From Sinorhizobium fredii NGR234 (lineage in GTDB: Bacteria > Pseudomonadota > Alphaproteobacteria > Rhizobiales > Rhizobiaceae): 64,000 nt of DNA. The stretch is from assembly GCF_000018545.1 (NCBI RefSeq), contig NC_012587.1:1798001-1862000 (forward strand). Reading direction: 5' to 3'. Each line of letters starts with the position of its first letter. The stretch's first letter is position 1. This document shows positions 56,953 through 64,000 of this stretch, piece by piece. The position numbers were made by a program, and so were the translations under genes. A model generated the notes under the pieces. The model was not told the DNA's origin, ran no database searches, and saw only the letters and a program-made list of their open reading frames with translations.

Positions 56953-57816
56953 CTACTCGCCGCCGCCAAGCGAGTGGACGAAGACCGCGAGTTGCTTGAC
57001 TGCCGTGTCGCCGATGCGAGGCAGCCACGCGGGCATGACGCCATGCTTCGGCGCTTTCATCTGGTTGACGATCGCCTGCTCGCCCTCCTCGTTCAACCAG
57101 ATTGCGTCCGCCAAATTGGGTGCGCCCATCTCGCGGTTGCCCTTCGCATCCGCGCCGTGGCAGGCGGAGCAGTTGTCCGCGAAGAGCTGCTTTCCGTTCG
57201 TAACAAGCGCCAGATCGGACGACGTACCACTGAGACTGACGACGTAGGCCGCGGTCTCGCGCATCTCTTCGTGTGTCAGCATCTCCGCGAAGGAGGGCAT
57301 CTCGGAGACACGCGTTTCCGCATCGCCGCTGTGACGGATGCCATGCGCGATCGTCAGATAGATGTCCTCGGGCTTGCCGCCCCAAAGCCACTCGTCGTCG
57401 TTGAGGTTCGGGAAGCCCTTGGCGCCGGCCGCCCCGGAACCGTGGCACTGGGCACAGTTGACTTTGAAGGCCGACGCACCGCCTGCCGCCGCGAATTGCT
57501 GAAGTTGCGGGTCGGCGATGATTTCGTCTAGCGAACTGGACGCGATGCGCTCAAGACTCCCTGCCTGCGCTGCCTTGGCATTGGCAAGCTCCGTGCTGAC
57601 CTCGGCGCGGCTGGAGAACCCGAGCATGCCCTTGGTCGCATCCGTGAGCAGCGGGATCGAGGGATAGGCGACGGCATAACCGACCCCCCAGAGGATCGTG
57701 GCGTAGAACGTATAGACCCACCAGCGCGGCATCGGATTGTTGAGTTCGCGAATGCCATCCCATTCGTGGCCGGTGGTTTCGACGCCGCTGATCTCGTCGA
57801 TATGCTTGTCCGCCAT
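56953..57816 (-). CDS. fixP: cbb3-type cytochrome c oxidase subunit III (di-heme FixP/CcoP)
   Basis: This 287-residue protein has an N-terminal membrane segment (RWWVYTFYATILWGVGYAVA) and two class-I cytochrome c domains with heme sites CAQCH (near residue 120) and CSACH (near residue 215), each followed by its Met axial ligand region (AEMLTHEEM, GVMPAWL). It accepts electrons from cytochrome c and passes them to FixO/FixN. Its ribosome site AAGGAGGACTGATC lies inside the repeat-derived end of fixQ. Confidence 0.96.
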   Translation of the reverse strand: MADKHIDEISGVETTGHEWDGIRELNNPMPRWWVYTFYATILWGVGYAVAYPSIPLLTDATKGMLGFSSRAEVSTELANAKAAQAGSLERIASSSLDEIIADPQLQQFAAAGGASAFKVNCAQCHGSGAAGAKGFPNLNDDEWLWGGKPEDIYLTIAHGIRHSGDAETRVSEMPSFAEMLTHEEMRETAAYVVSLSGTSSDLALVTNGKQLFADNCSACHGADAKGNREMGAPNLADAIWLNEEGEQAIVNQMKAPKHGVMPAWLPRIGDTAVKQLAVFVHSLGGGE

Positions 57817-57818
57817 GA

Positions 57819-58049
57819 TCAGTCCTCCTTTCGAGCGGCATGAGGAAAAGTGTGCAACGGTTTTCCGCCCGCATGCCGCCCTGGCTCGGAGCCGATCACA
57901 TCGTGATTGAAGGGTATGGCAGCGGCCTGGTTGGCGGCCGCCTTGGCGCCAGGCCGGAAGATGAAAGCGACGACGCCGAGAAAGAAGAGCGTCATGCCAA
58001 GGAGAGCCCAGCTGTCGGCGAAATGGCGCATGGCGGTATAGGTTTCCAT
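57819..58049 (-). CDS. fixQ: cbb3-type cytochrome c oxidase subunit FixQ/CcoQ with repeat-derived tail
   Basis: FixQ is a small single-pass subunit that stabilises the cbb3 complex. Residues 1-50 are the canonical form (METYTAMRHFADSWALLGMT, LFFLGVVAFIFRPGAKAA). The usual protein ends about residue 50; this one runs to 76 with EPGRHAGGKPLHTFPHAAR. That extra tail is encoded by a palindromic repeat (57834-57909) identical in its core to one at 24138-24255. The stop is two bases before the fixP start. The start is chosen at METYT after a GGAAC-type site; the frame to 58142 was rejected. Confidence 0.92.
   Translation of the reverse strand: METYTAMRHFADSWALLGMTLFFLGVVAFIFRPGAKAAANQAAAIPFNHDVIGSEPGRHAGGKPLHTFPHAARKED
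57834..57909. repeat. Palindromic repeat inside the 3' part of fixQ
   Basis: AGCGGCATGAGGAAAAGTGT, then CGGTTTTCCGCCCGCATGCC and GATCAC follow the same order as in the intergenic copy at 24138-24255. The arms GCGGCATG / CATGCCGC remain complementary although their bases differ from the other copy (GCGGGATG / CATCCCGC). Confidence 0.85.
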
Positions 58050-58062
58050 GTCAGTTCCCCGC

Positions 58063-58794
58063 TCAGCGATAGCCGGTCGTGTCGTCATAGGTGGAGAAAT
58101 CGACGAGCGTGCCGAGCATCTGCAGATAGGCGACAAGCGCATCCATCTCGGTCAGCTTTTGCGGATCGCCGTCGAAATCACCGAGCTTGGCCTTGGGGTA
58201 GCGCGCCTCGAGGCCGGATGTGTCCGCATTCGGATCGGCTTGCGCTTTGACGTCCGCCAGCGCGGTGTCGATCATCTCGTCCGTGTAGGGGACGCCAACC
58301 GCCCTGTTCGCCTCGATGCTCGCAGCAACGTTCTTCACCTCGAGCGGCGTCTCCTTCAGGAAGGCGTAGCTCGGCATGACCGATTCCGGCACGACCGAGC
58401 GCGGCTCGATCATGTGCTGGACGTGCCATTCGTTGGAATAGCGCGCGCCGACGCGGGCGAGGTCCGGACCGGTGCGTTTCGAGCCCCACTGGAAGGGATG
58501 GTCGTACATCGACTCCGCCGCCAGCGAATAATGACCGTAGCGCTCAACCTCATCGCGGAACGGCCGGATCATCTGGCTGTGACAGACATAGCAGCCCTCG
58601 CGGACATAGATATCGCGACCGGCAAGCTCCAGCGGCGAATAAGGCCGCATACCCTCGACCTTCTCGATGGTGTTCTCGAGGTAGAAGAGCGGAGCGATTT
58701 CGACGATGCCGCCGATCGAGACGACGAGCAGGGAACCGACGAGCAGCAGCGTCGCATTGCGTTCGAATAGCGCGTGTTTGTCGAGAATGGACAT
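58063..58794 (-). CDS. fixO: cbb3-type cytochrome c oxidase subunit II (mono-heme FixO/CcoO)
   Basis: This 243-residue protein has an N-terminal membrane anchor ([20 protein letters not shown]) and one c-type heme site [12 protein letters not shown] (Cys68, Cys71, His72), followed by [34 protein letters not shown], all diagnostic of CcoO. The axial Met is in SVMPSYAFL. It lies 12 bases after fixN in the operon. Confidence 0.97.
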   Translation of the reverse strand: MSILDKHALFERNATLLLVGSLLVVSIGGIVEIAPLFYLENTIEKVEGMRPYSPLELAGRDIYVREGCYVCHSQMIRPFRDEVERYGHYSLAAESMYDHPFQWGSKRTGPDLARVGARYSNEWHVQHMIEPRSVVPESVMPSYAFLKETPLEVKNVAASIEANRAVGVPYTDEMIDTALADVKAQADPNADTSGLEARYPKAKLGDFDGDPQKLTEMDALVAYLQMLGTLVDFSTYDDTTGYR

Positions 58795-58806
58795 GGGTCT
58801 CCCCTC

Positions 58807-60426
58807 CTATTCCGCAGCCGCTGGCAGCGCCGCGGCATCGAGGATCGAGGCCTCGTCGCGGACACGACCGAGGATCGTCATTGTTACGTTGAAGGCCATG
58901 ATGAGCGCGCCGGCGAAGAACAGGGCACCCCCGGCGGCACGCATGACGTAATAGGGCAACATCGCCGCGACCGATTCCGCGAAGGAATAGACGAGGAAGC
59001 CCTGGTCATCGTATTCGCGCCACATCAGCCCTTGCTGGATGCCGGCGACCCACATGGTGGCGGCGTAGACGACGATGCCGAGGGTGGCGAGCCAGAAGTG
59101 CCAGTTGACCATGCGCAGGCTGTAGAGCCGCTCGCGGTTCCAGAGCTTCGGCACCAGGTAATAGATGGCACCGAAGGTGATCAGGCCGTTCCAACCGAGC
59201 GCGCCCGAGTGCACGTGGCCAATCGTCCAATCGGTGTAGTGGCTTAGCGAATTGACGGTCTTGATCGACATCATCGGGCCTTCGAAGGTCGCCATGCCGT
59301 AGAAGGCGACGGCCATCACCATCATGCGGACGATGGGGTCGGTGCGGACCTTGTCCCAGGCTCCCGACAGCGTCATCAGGCCGTTGATCATGCCGCCCCA
59401 GGAGGGCATCCAGAGCATCACGGAAAAGACCATGCCGAGCGTCTGCGCCCAGTCCGGCAGCGCCGTATAATGGAGGTGATGGGGACCGGCCCAGATATAC
59501 ATGAAGATCAGCGACCAGAAGTGGATGATCGACAGCCGGTAGGAATAGACCGGACGGTTCACCTGCTTGGGGATGAAGTAGTACATCATCGCCAGGAAGC
59601 CGGCCGTCAGGAAGAAGCCGACGGCGTTGTGGCCGTACCACCATTGCGTCAGCGCATCCTGCACGCCCGCGAAGGCGGAATAGCTCTTCGAGCCGAGGAA
59701 CGAGACCGGCACCGCCAGGTTGTTGACGATGTGGAGCAAGGCGATCGTCACGATGAAGGCGAGATAGAACCAGTTCGCCACATAGATGTGCGGCTCCTTG
59801 CGCACCAGGATCGTGCCCAGGAAGACAATGAGGTAGGCGACCCATACGATCGTCAGCCAGAGGTCGACGTACCATTCCGGTTCCGCATATTCGCGCCCCT
59901 GGGTGATCCCGAGCAGATAGCCGGTGGCGGCAAGCACGATGAAGAGCTGGTAGCCCCAGAAGACGAACCAGCCGAGATTGCCGCCGAAAAGCCGGGCGCG
60001 GCTGGTGCGTTGCACGACATAGAGGGAGGTCGCAATCAGAGCATTGCCGCCGAATGCGAAAATGACCGCTGAGGTGTGCAGCGGCCGGACGCGGCCGAAG
60101 TTGAACCACGGCTCGATATTGAGGTCGGGAAAGGCGAGTTGCAGCGCCACGACGACGCCGACGAGGAACCCGACGGCGCCCCAGAAAACCGTGGCAATCA
60201 CGCCGTACTTCACCACCTCGTCGAAATATTCCTGCCGCTGCGGCGCGTGCCCCGAAATGGCGGGGCGAAAATCGACCCGCCGCATCAGCACGATCGTGCC
60301 GCCGAACAGCGCGAAGAACAGCACCCACATATGCGCTGCAAAAAAGCGATCCTCAGCGAAACCGGCCCCTACCAGCGCCAGGAAGGCGCCGACACCGAGC
60401 AGGATCGTCTCCACCGTATATTTCAT
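58807..60426 (-). CDS. fixN: cbb3-type cytochrome c oxidase subunit I (FixN/CcoN)
   Basis: This 539-residue catalytic subunit has about twelve membrane segments and reduces oxygen with high affinity at a heme b3-copper centre. Conserved histidines are in [60 protein letters not shown] and [18 protein letters not shown]. The start is [11 protein letters not shown] at 60426; the frame to 60516 has no support. It is the first gene of fixNOQP. Confidence 0.97.
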   Translation of the reverse strand: MKYTVETILLGVGAFLALVGAGFAEDRFFAAHMWVLFFALFGGTIVLMRRVDFRPAISGHAPQRQEYFDEVVKYGVIATVFWGAVGFLVGVVVALQLAFPDLNIEPWFNFGRVRPLHTSAVIFAFGGNALIATSLYVVQRTSRARLFGGNLGWFVFWGYQLFIVLAATGYLLGITQGREYAEPEWYVDLWLTIVWVAYLIVFLGTILVRKEPHIYVANWFYLAFIVTIALLHIVNNLAVPVSFLGSKSYSAFAGVQDALTQWWYGHNAVGFFLTAGFLAMMYYFIPKQVNRPVYSYRLSIIHFWSLIFMYIWAGPHHLHYTALPDWAQTLGMVFSVMLWMPSWGGMINGLMTLSGAWDKVRTDPIVRMMVMAVAFYGMATFEGPMMSIKTVNSLSHYTDWTIGHVHSGALGWNGLITFGAIYYLVPKLWNRERLYSLRMVNWHFWLATLGIVVYAATMWVAGIQQGLMWREYDDQGFLVYSFAESVAAMLPYYVMRAAGGALFFAGALIMAFNVTMTILGRVRDEASILDAAALPAAAE

Positions 60427-60524
60427 TGTTGGACCCCCAACTTTTCCACCTGCCGGCCATCGCGCACATGGTCGCGCGTCGGCCAACGCGGCTGGAGATT
60501 TGTCGGAATCATCCATCCCCTGCC

Positions 60525-60538
60525 TTGATTCAGATCAA
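60525..60538 (-). promoter_or_regulatory. FixK/FNR-type anaerobox upstream of fixN
   Basis: TTGATtcagATCAA matches the TTGATnnnnATCAA consensus perfectly. It lies 99 bases upstream of the fixN start and should drive microaerobic expression of fixNOQP. Confidence 0.9.
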
Positions 60539-60638
60539 GGTTAGGTACGGCGCACTGCCGCATCTTCCCTGTCGTGGAGGGCCGCGACGTGAAGAGATGC
60601 TGGACGGGACCTGAGCGCATGATAACGAGAAGTCACGA

Positions 60639-61236
60639 CCTCCACCAGAGGTGGAGGTTTGAAACGCTGCGCTTGAACCGCTAGAAGCGGTTTTGCTATA
60701 AGTTAGTAGCTACGGTTAAAGAGGTCGGCAAAGTCGGAAGCTTTGTCGGCCTTTTCTTGATTACGGATATAGCGTCTGACGACCTGCTCATCATAGCCAG
60801 CCGTTGAGACGAAGTACCCACGCGCCCAAAAGTGATAGCCTTTGTAGCGCCGCTTGCGGGCATATTTGTTGGCCACGTAAAGGGCTGTCTTGCCCTTCAG
60901 GAAGCCCACAATGTGCGACACCGAGTACTTCGGCGGGATCGAGATCAGCATATGCACATGGTCGGGCATAAGGTGCCCTTCCTCGATCCGGCAATCCTTT
61001 TGCAGAGCAAGCCGATGCAAAAGGTCACCCAATTCACGGCGCAAGTCACCGTAAAGACGTTTCGTTCGGTATTTACTTGAAAAGACCACATGGTATTTGC
61101 AGTCCCACGTCGCGTGTGATTGCGATCGTTCATCCATAAAACCTCCGTTCTATGTCTCGGCCAGCCTAGCGGTCCAAGCACGGAGGTCTCTCAATCACAA
61201 TGTAGAACGCGTCCAGTCCTCCACCGGAGGTGGAGG
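60639..61236 (-). mobile_element. IS200/IS605-type insertion element
   Basis: A single HUH transposase gene is bracketed by two imperfect copies of the same hairpin: CCTCCACCAGAGGTGGAGG at 60639-60657 and CCTCCACCGGAGGTGGAGG at 61218-61236. Each is followed by TTT. The element is about 600 bases with no terminal inverted repeats or target duplication, as expected for single-strand IS200-like transposition. It lies between the fixN promoter and the hemerythrin gene. Confidence 0.85.
60703..61137 (-). CDS. tnpA: IS200/IS605 family transposase TnpA (HUH/Y1 type)
   Basis: This 144-residue transposase has the HUH motif in LMPDHVHMLISIPPKYSVS and the catalytic tyrosine in FVSTAGYDEQVVRRYIRNQE. The opening HATWDCKYHVVFSSKYRTKR is typical of IS200-like TnpA. 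It is intact, so the element may be active. No tnpB is present. Confidence 0.94.
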   Translation of the reverse strand: MDERSQSHATWDCKYHVVFSSKYRTKRLYGDLRRELGDLLHRLALQKDCRIEEGHLMPDHVHMLISIPPKYSVSHIVGFLKGKTALYVANKYARKRRYKGYHFWARGYFVSTAGYDEQVVRRYIRNQEKADKASDFADLFNRSY

Positions 61237-61242
61237 TTTATT

Positions 61243-61764
61243 TTGCTTACAATCAAGGGACTCGCGCCTTCTCAAGGCGCGCAGTCGCGAACGCCGAAAG
61301 TGGCTGCCGCCGAGCCGTTCGCCTGGCTTGCGGAGGCTCACAAGGACCAATTGGCGCTCTGCGACAGCCTGGAGGCCATCGCCGATACCCTTCCGGACAT
61401 CGACCGGGAGATCTGCGCCTATGCCGCAAGAATGCTTGGCCCCCTGCTCCGGGAACTGCACGCCGGTGAGGAGCGGCTGGTCTTTGCCTGTCTCGAAAGA
61501 CGGCACGGCGACGATCCGGACCTGGCCGCCATGCTCGAAGAGCTGAAATACGAGCATTGCGAGGACGAGTGCTACGCGGAGGAGTTAGCCGAGATGCTGG
61601 CGCGGCTCGGGGCGGCGGACGCGAGCGCCAATGCCGAAACCGCCGGCTACATGCTGCGCGGCTTCTTCACGAATGTGCGTCGGCACATTGCCTTCGAACA
61701 GGAATGCCTGCGCGGCATTCTCGCGCGGCACGAGGGCGAGCAGCCGGATACACTGCCGGCCTGA
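61243..61764 (+). CDS. Hemerythrin domain-containing protein
   Basis: This ~173-residue protein has the four-helix hemerythrin ligand pattern: H in AWLAEAHKDQLALCDS, E and H in LLRELHAGEERLVFACLERR, E-H-x(3)-E in YEHCEDECYAEELAEM and H-x(3)-E in NVRRHIAFEQECLRGIL. It likely binds O2 or NO at a di-iron site, which suits its position opposite fixN. No ATG start is visible in the intact frame: the best candidate is TTG 61243, whose GGAGG ribosome site is part of the IS200 end hairpin. The original start may have been cut off by the insertion. Confidence 0.82.
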   Translation: MLTIKGLAPSQGAQSRTPKVAAAEPFAWLAEAHKDQLALCDSLEAIADTLPDIDREICAYAARMLGPLLRELHAGEERLVFACLERRHGDDPDLAAMLEELKYEHCEDECYAEELAEMLARLGAADASANAETAGYMLRGFFTNVRRHIAFEQECLRGILARHEGEQPDTLPA

Positions 61765-61782
61765 GCGAAGGCATCATGCCGG

Positions 61783-62529
61783 TCAGGCGGCCACCGCCCT
61801 GCGCCGGTCGGCATGTTCCTGAATGACGAGGATGGCGCCGATGAGCTTGCCGGCGCATGATCGGCAGGGTGTCATGCGGCAGCGAACGACGACCGTGCGG
61901 CCATCGACGGTCTTGGCAAAGGTGTAATCGATTACCTCGCCGGCGAAGCAGCGGTCGAGATGGAGCCTGACGCGCTGTTCGAATCGCTGAAGGCCGATGA
62001 ACTCGACGACATGCCGTCCAACCAGGTCCATCGGCCGTCGTTCCAGATGGCTCGCATGCGCGGCATTGGTGTAGAGATACCGGTAATCCGGCGTAATGAC
62101 CGCGACACGGTCGGGAAGACAGTCGAGAATCGCCTCGTTTAGCAATTCCTCGTCGGCGCGTCCCTTCGTCGGCAGTTTCGGGGCCAGGTCGAGATCGAGC
62201 CCGGCGAGGTCGACGGTTCGCGTTGCCGCAAGATAGCGGTCGATCAGCGATTTGAGCAATCGCGAATGGCGCAGCACACAGGCGATGTCGTCCGCCTCGG
62301 AACGCAACAGGTCCACGAGAAACTGGAACTGCAGGCGGGCGTCTTCGACGCTGGCGGCCTTCTCGGAGTAGACGGCCCTCAGAATTGGCTCAAGTTCACG
62401 ATCGAGGATACCGATCAGATGGTCGTCCGCGATCTTTACCGCATACTGCAACTGCGAATACTTGAACCAAAACAGCTCAATCAATTCGTTCAATTTGAAA
62501 ACCTCATCCCGCGGCCAAGGCCGCGCCAA
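61783..62529 (-). CDS. PAS-domain protein
   Basis: This protein has an N-terminal helical region (ELIELFWFKYSQLQYAVKIA) and a C-terminal PAS domain (LNEAILDCLPDRVAVITPDY, LYTNAAHASHLERRPMDLVG, RVRLHLDRCFAGEVIDYTFA and the CRMTPCRSCAGKLIGAILVI strand with a Cys-x2-Cys pair). No output domain such as a kinase or helix-turn-helix is present, so it may signal by protein contact. Start uncertain: TTG 62529 gives 248 residues, TTG 62493 after GAGGTTTTCAAA gives 236. It converges on the hemerythrin gene. Confidence 0.72.
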   Translation of the reverse strand: MARPWPRDEVFKLNELIELFWFKYSQLQYAVKIADDHLIGILDRELEPILRAVYSEKAASVEDARLQFQFLVDLLRSEADDIACVLRHSRLLKSLIDRYLAATRTVDLAGLDLDLAPKLPTKGRADEELLNEAILDCLPDRVAVITPDYRYLYTNAAHASHLERRPMDLVGRHVVEFIGLQRFEQRVRLHLDRCFAGEVIDYTFAKTVDGRTVVVRCRMTPCRSCAGKLIGAILVIQEHADRRRAVAA

Positions 62530-62848
62530 TGCGTCCAGACGAGTTAGTGCAGCTGAAAATTTCTAAGTACCAACCCCTGATGCGACGCGAAACCGCGTTG
62601 CACCTTCCACGTCCCTAGGCCCACGAAGAGTGTACACGCATCGTATGGTCGTTCAACAGCAGAAGGAAAGCGGCAATCGGCCGCAAACGTTTCCGACGCC
62701 GAATATTAGCGGACACCGTTCGGAATTGAGGGCAACCCGATATTCGCAACGCTCCGAGAGATTGGGACGCGGCGCGGCAGGCAGGTCGAAGCGCGATCCG
62801 ATATGCGCTTCGCGGCTCACAGCTCCCGTCCGCAAATAACCGATCGGC
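62530..62848. other. Intergenic region, no gene recognised
   Basis: About 319 bases between the PAS gene and lpxXL, both on the minus strand. No repeat, RNA gene or ORF with a ribosome site was seen. It should contain the promoter of the PAS gene. Confidence 0.45.
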
Positions 62849-63787
62849 TCAGAGATTGCCCTTGATACGCCAGCGGTCGTGATACCAGAGCCATTGGCCC
62901 GGATATTCGCGGACCCAGCTCTCGACCTTGTCGTTCAGCATCTGCGCCGTTGCGTTGACGTCGACGCTGCCATCGGCCCTACGGGGGATTTCGACGGCCG
63001 GTTCCAGTTCCAGGCGGAAGCGGCCGCCGGGGAGACGGACGCAACGGGCCGGATAGACCTCGCAGTTGAACTGGCGGACCAGTTTGGCGAGCAGCGGATT
63101 GGTCTGGACATCCTGTCCGAAAAACTTCGTCTTCAGCCCCTTGCGGAACTTCTGGTCGACCAGCACGCCAACGGCGCCGCCGCGTTCGAGCTGGCGGGCG
63201 AGCGCAAAGGAAGAGCCCGCATGGGACGGCACGAGGCTGCCCATCCGCTCCTTGCGGAACTCGAAGACCTTCTCCGCCATGTAGGGATTGTTCGGCGGCC
63301 GGAAGAGGACAGTCACGTCCAGTCCAAAAGCGGACCCCGCCACCGGCAGCATTTCGAAATTGCCGCTATGCGCCGTGAAGACGATGAAGGGCCGCGGATT
63401 GTCGCGCAGTTCCAGGAAGAGCGGAATGCCCGAGACCTCCACCCTGCCCGGCTCCGGGCGGTGTGGATCGAAGTCGAACAACCGGTCAAGGAAGACATAT
63501 TCGGCGGCGAGCCGACCCATATTGCCCCAGCTTTCGAGCGCGATCGCCTCTATCCAGGCGTCGCTCTTTTCCGGAAAGGCATTGCGCAGATTGGTGAGCG
63601 TCAGTTTATGGCGGCTTGTCTTCGGCCCGATCCAGCGCGCGACACGATCCATGAAATTGATCGCCGCATCCGCCGGGAAAAGCTTCAGGACATTGAGCAG
63701 CAGAAAGACGAGCTGCGCGATCAGCCATTGCCGGAAGCGATCGGCAGCGAGCACCAGCCGTGTGATCAGCATCCGCACCGGTATCAA
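62849..63787 (-). CDS. lpxXL: Lipid A acyltransferase (LpxXL-like, LpxL/HtrB family)
   Basis: This 312-residue membrane-bound acyltransferase has an N-terminal anchor (WLIAQLVFLLLNVLKLFPAD) and the catalytic H-x4-E motif in FTAHSGNFEMLPVAG near residue 140, then GAVGVLVDQKFRKGLKTKFF and the C-terminal PGQWLWYHDRWRIKGNL typical of lauroyl acyltransferases. In rhizobia the paralogue next to an alcohol dehydrogenase transfers the very-long-chain 27-hydroxyoctacosanoate from AcpXL to lipid A. It overlaps the upstream dehydrogenase gene by four bases, which supports that assignment. Confidence 0.88.
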   Translation of the reverse strand: MIPVRMLITRLVLAADRFRQWLIAQLVFLLLNVLKLFPADAAINFMDRVARWIGPKTSRHKLTLTNLRNAFPEKSDAWIEAIALESWGNMGRLAAEYVFLDRLFDFDPHRPEPGRVEVSGIPLFLELRDNPRPFIVFTAHSGNFEMLPVAGSAFGLDVTVLFRPPNNPYMAEKVFEFRKERMGSLVPSHAGSSFALARQLERGGAVGVLVDQKFRKGLKTKFFGQDVQTNPLLAKLVRQFNCEVYPARCVRLPGGRFRLELEPAVEIPRRADGSVDVNATAQMLNDKVESWVREYPGQWLWYHDRWRIKGNL

Positions 63788-64000
63788 TCCATCCGCAGGA
63801 TGATCTTGCCGAAGATCTGGCGCGACTCCATCCGTTCGAGCGCCCGATCGATGTCGGTCAGACCGACCTCCGTATCGATGACAGGATGAACGAGACCGCG
63901 CGCCATCTTCTGCATGGCGTTCGCCATGTTCTCCATGCGGCAGCCGAACGAGCCGAGCAGCTTCAACTGCTGCTGGAAGAGCATCATCAGGTTCATGTCG
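63784..64000 (-). CDS. Zinc-type alcohol dehydrogenase, C-terminal part
   Basis: The frame is open to the window edge, so only the last ~71 residues are seen. The segment FQQQLKLLGSFGCRMENMAN followed by LVHPVIDTEVGLTDIDRALE and SRQIFGKIILRMD is the C-terminus of a medium-chain zinc dehydrogenase. It directly precedes lpxXL with a 4-base overlap, matching the adh-lpxXL end of the rhizobial acpXL cluster that makes very-long-chain fatty acids for lipid A. Confidence 0.85.
   Translation of the reverse strand, partial: DMNLMMLFQQQLKLLGSFGCRMENMANAMQKMARGLVHPVIDTEVGLTDIDRALERMESRQIFGKIILRMD

Noticed and set aside
60619..60684. ATG at 60619 (MITRSH...) as the original start of the hemerythrin gene
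   Set aside because: The frame runs into the IS200 left end and stops. Joining it to the hemerythrin frame across the element is possible but cannot be shown without an uninterrupted homologue.

Overview
The window looks like chromosomal DNA of an alphaproteobacterial rhizobium, most likely Sinorhizobium/Ensifer. The reasons are the high GC content, a complete fixGHIS plus fixNOQP cbb3-oxidase region with FixK-type anaeroboxes, an lpxXL acyltransferase next to an alcohol dehydrogenase (the rhizobial very-long-chain lipid A arrangement), a pRiA4b ORF-3 family gene beside an IS66 element, and several families of short palindromic intergenic repeats of the kind abundant in rhizobia. Species and replicon cannot be fixed from sequence alone. 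No tRNA, rRNA, CRISPR array or prophage was seen.

Layout: 1-6.2 kb carries the end of a LacI-type regulator, a two-gene ABC-2 exporter, a sulfide-detoxification module (blh-bigR plus a TauE/SafE exporter) and an extensin-like lipoprotein. 6.4-17.7 kb is housekeeping and mixed: a frameshifted Kazal-inhibitor lipoprotein, a chemoreceptor, a thioesterase, a very long UvrB, a secreted poly-glycine protein, a J-domain protein, a cold-shock protein and DusA. 18-21.9 kb holds small orphan genes among repeats, then a fumarylacetoacetase-like hydrolase, a gamma-carbonic anhydrase and a phytochelatin-synthase-like peptidase. 21.9-25.3 kb is the zinc uptake locus znuA / znuC-znuB-zur with two Zur-like palindromes in the divergent promoter. 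25.5-35.3 kb has an RcnB-like protein, a GH43 enzyme and a TRAP transporter. Its dctQM genes are separated from a convergent dctP by a decayed copy of the dctP 3' end and an IS66-family island with passenger genes. 35.6-47.4 kb is a sugar catabolic operon on the minus strand (binding protein, two permeases, ATPase, GH2 mannosidase-like enzyme, sugar isomerase, Gfo/Idh oxidoreductase, aldo/keto reductase) with a divergent LacI regulator; matching operator-like palindromes lie upstream of both. 47.5-50.9 kb has small unknown genes and gnd. 51-60.4 kb is the microaerobic respiration block: fixG-H-I-S and fixN-O-Q-P, separated by SRPBCC and glyoxalase-fold genes and by an unlisted 28-residue membrane microprotein gene. 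60.6-64 kb has an IS200/IS605 element inserted before a hemerythrin gene, a PAS protein, lpxXL and a partial dehydrogenase.

The most interesting signals are: (i) the 28-codon membrane ORF with a strong ribosome site after fixP; (ii) repeat elements that have entered coding sequence, giving FixQ an extra tail and contributing to UvrB's C-terminal extension; (iii) the one-base break in the Kazal lipoprotein; (iv) an IS200 end hairpin that appears to provide the ribosome site of the hemerythrin gene; (v) the dctP relic next to IS66; and (vi) paired palindromic operators at the mannoside-like locus and the zinc locus.
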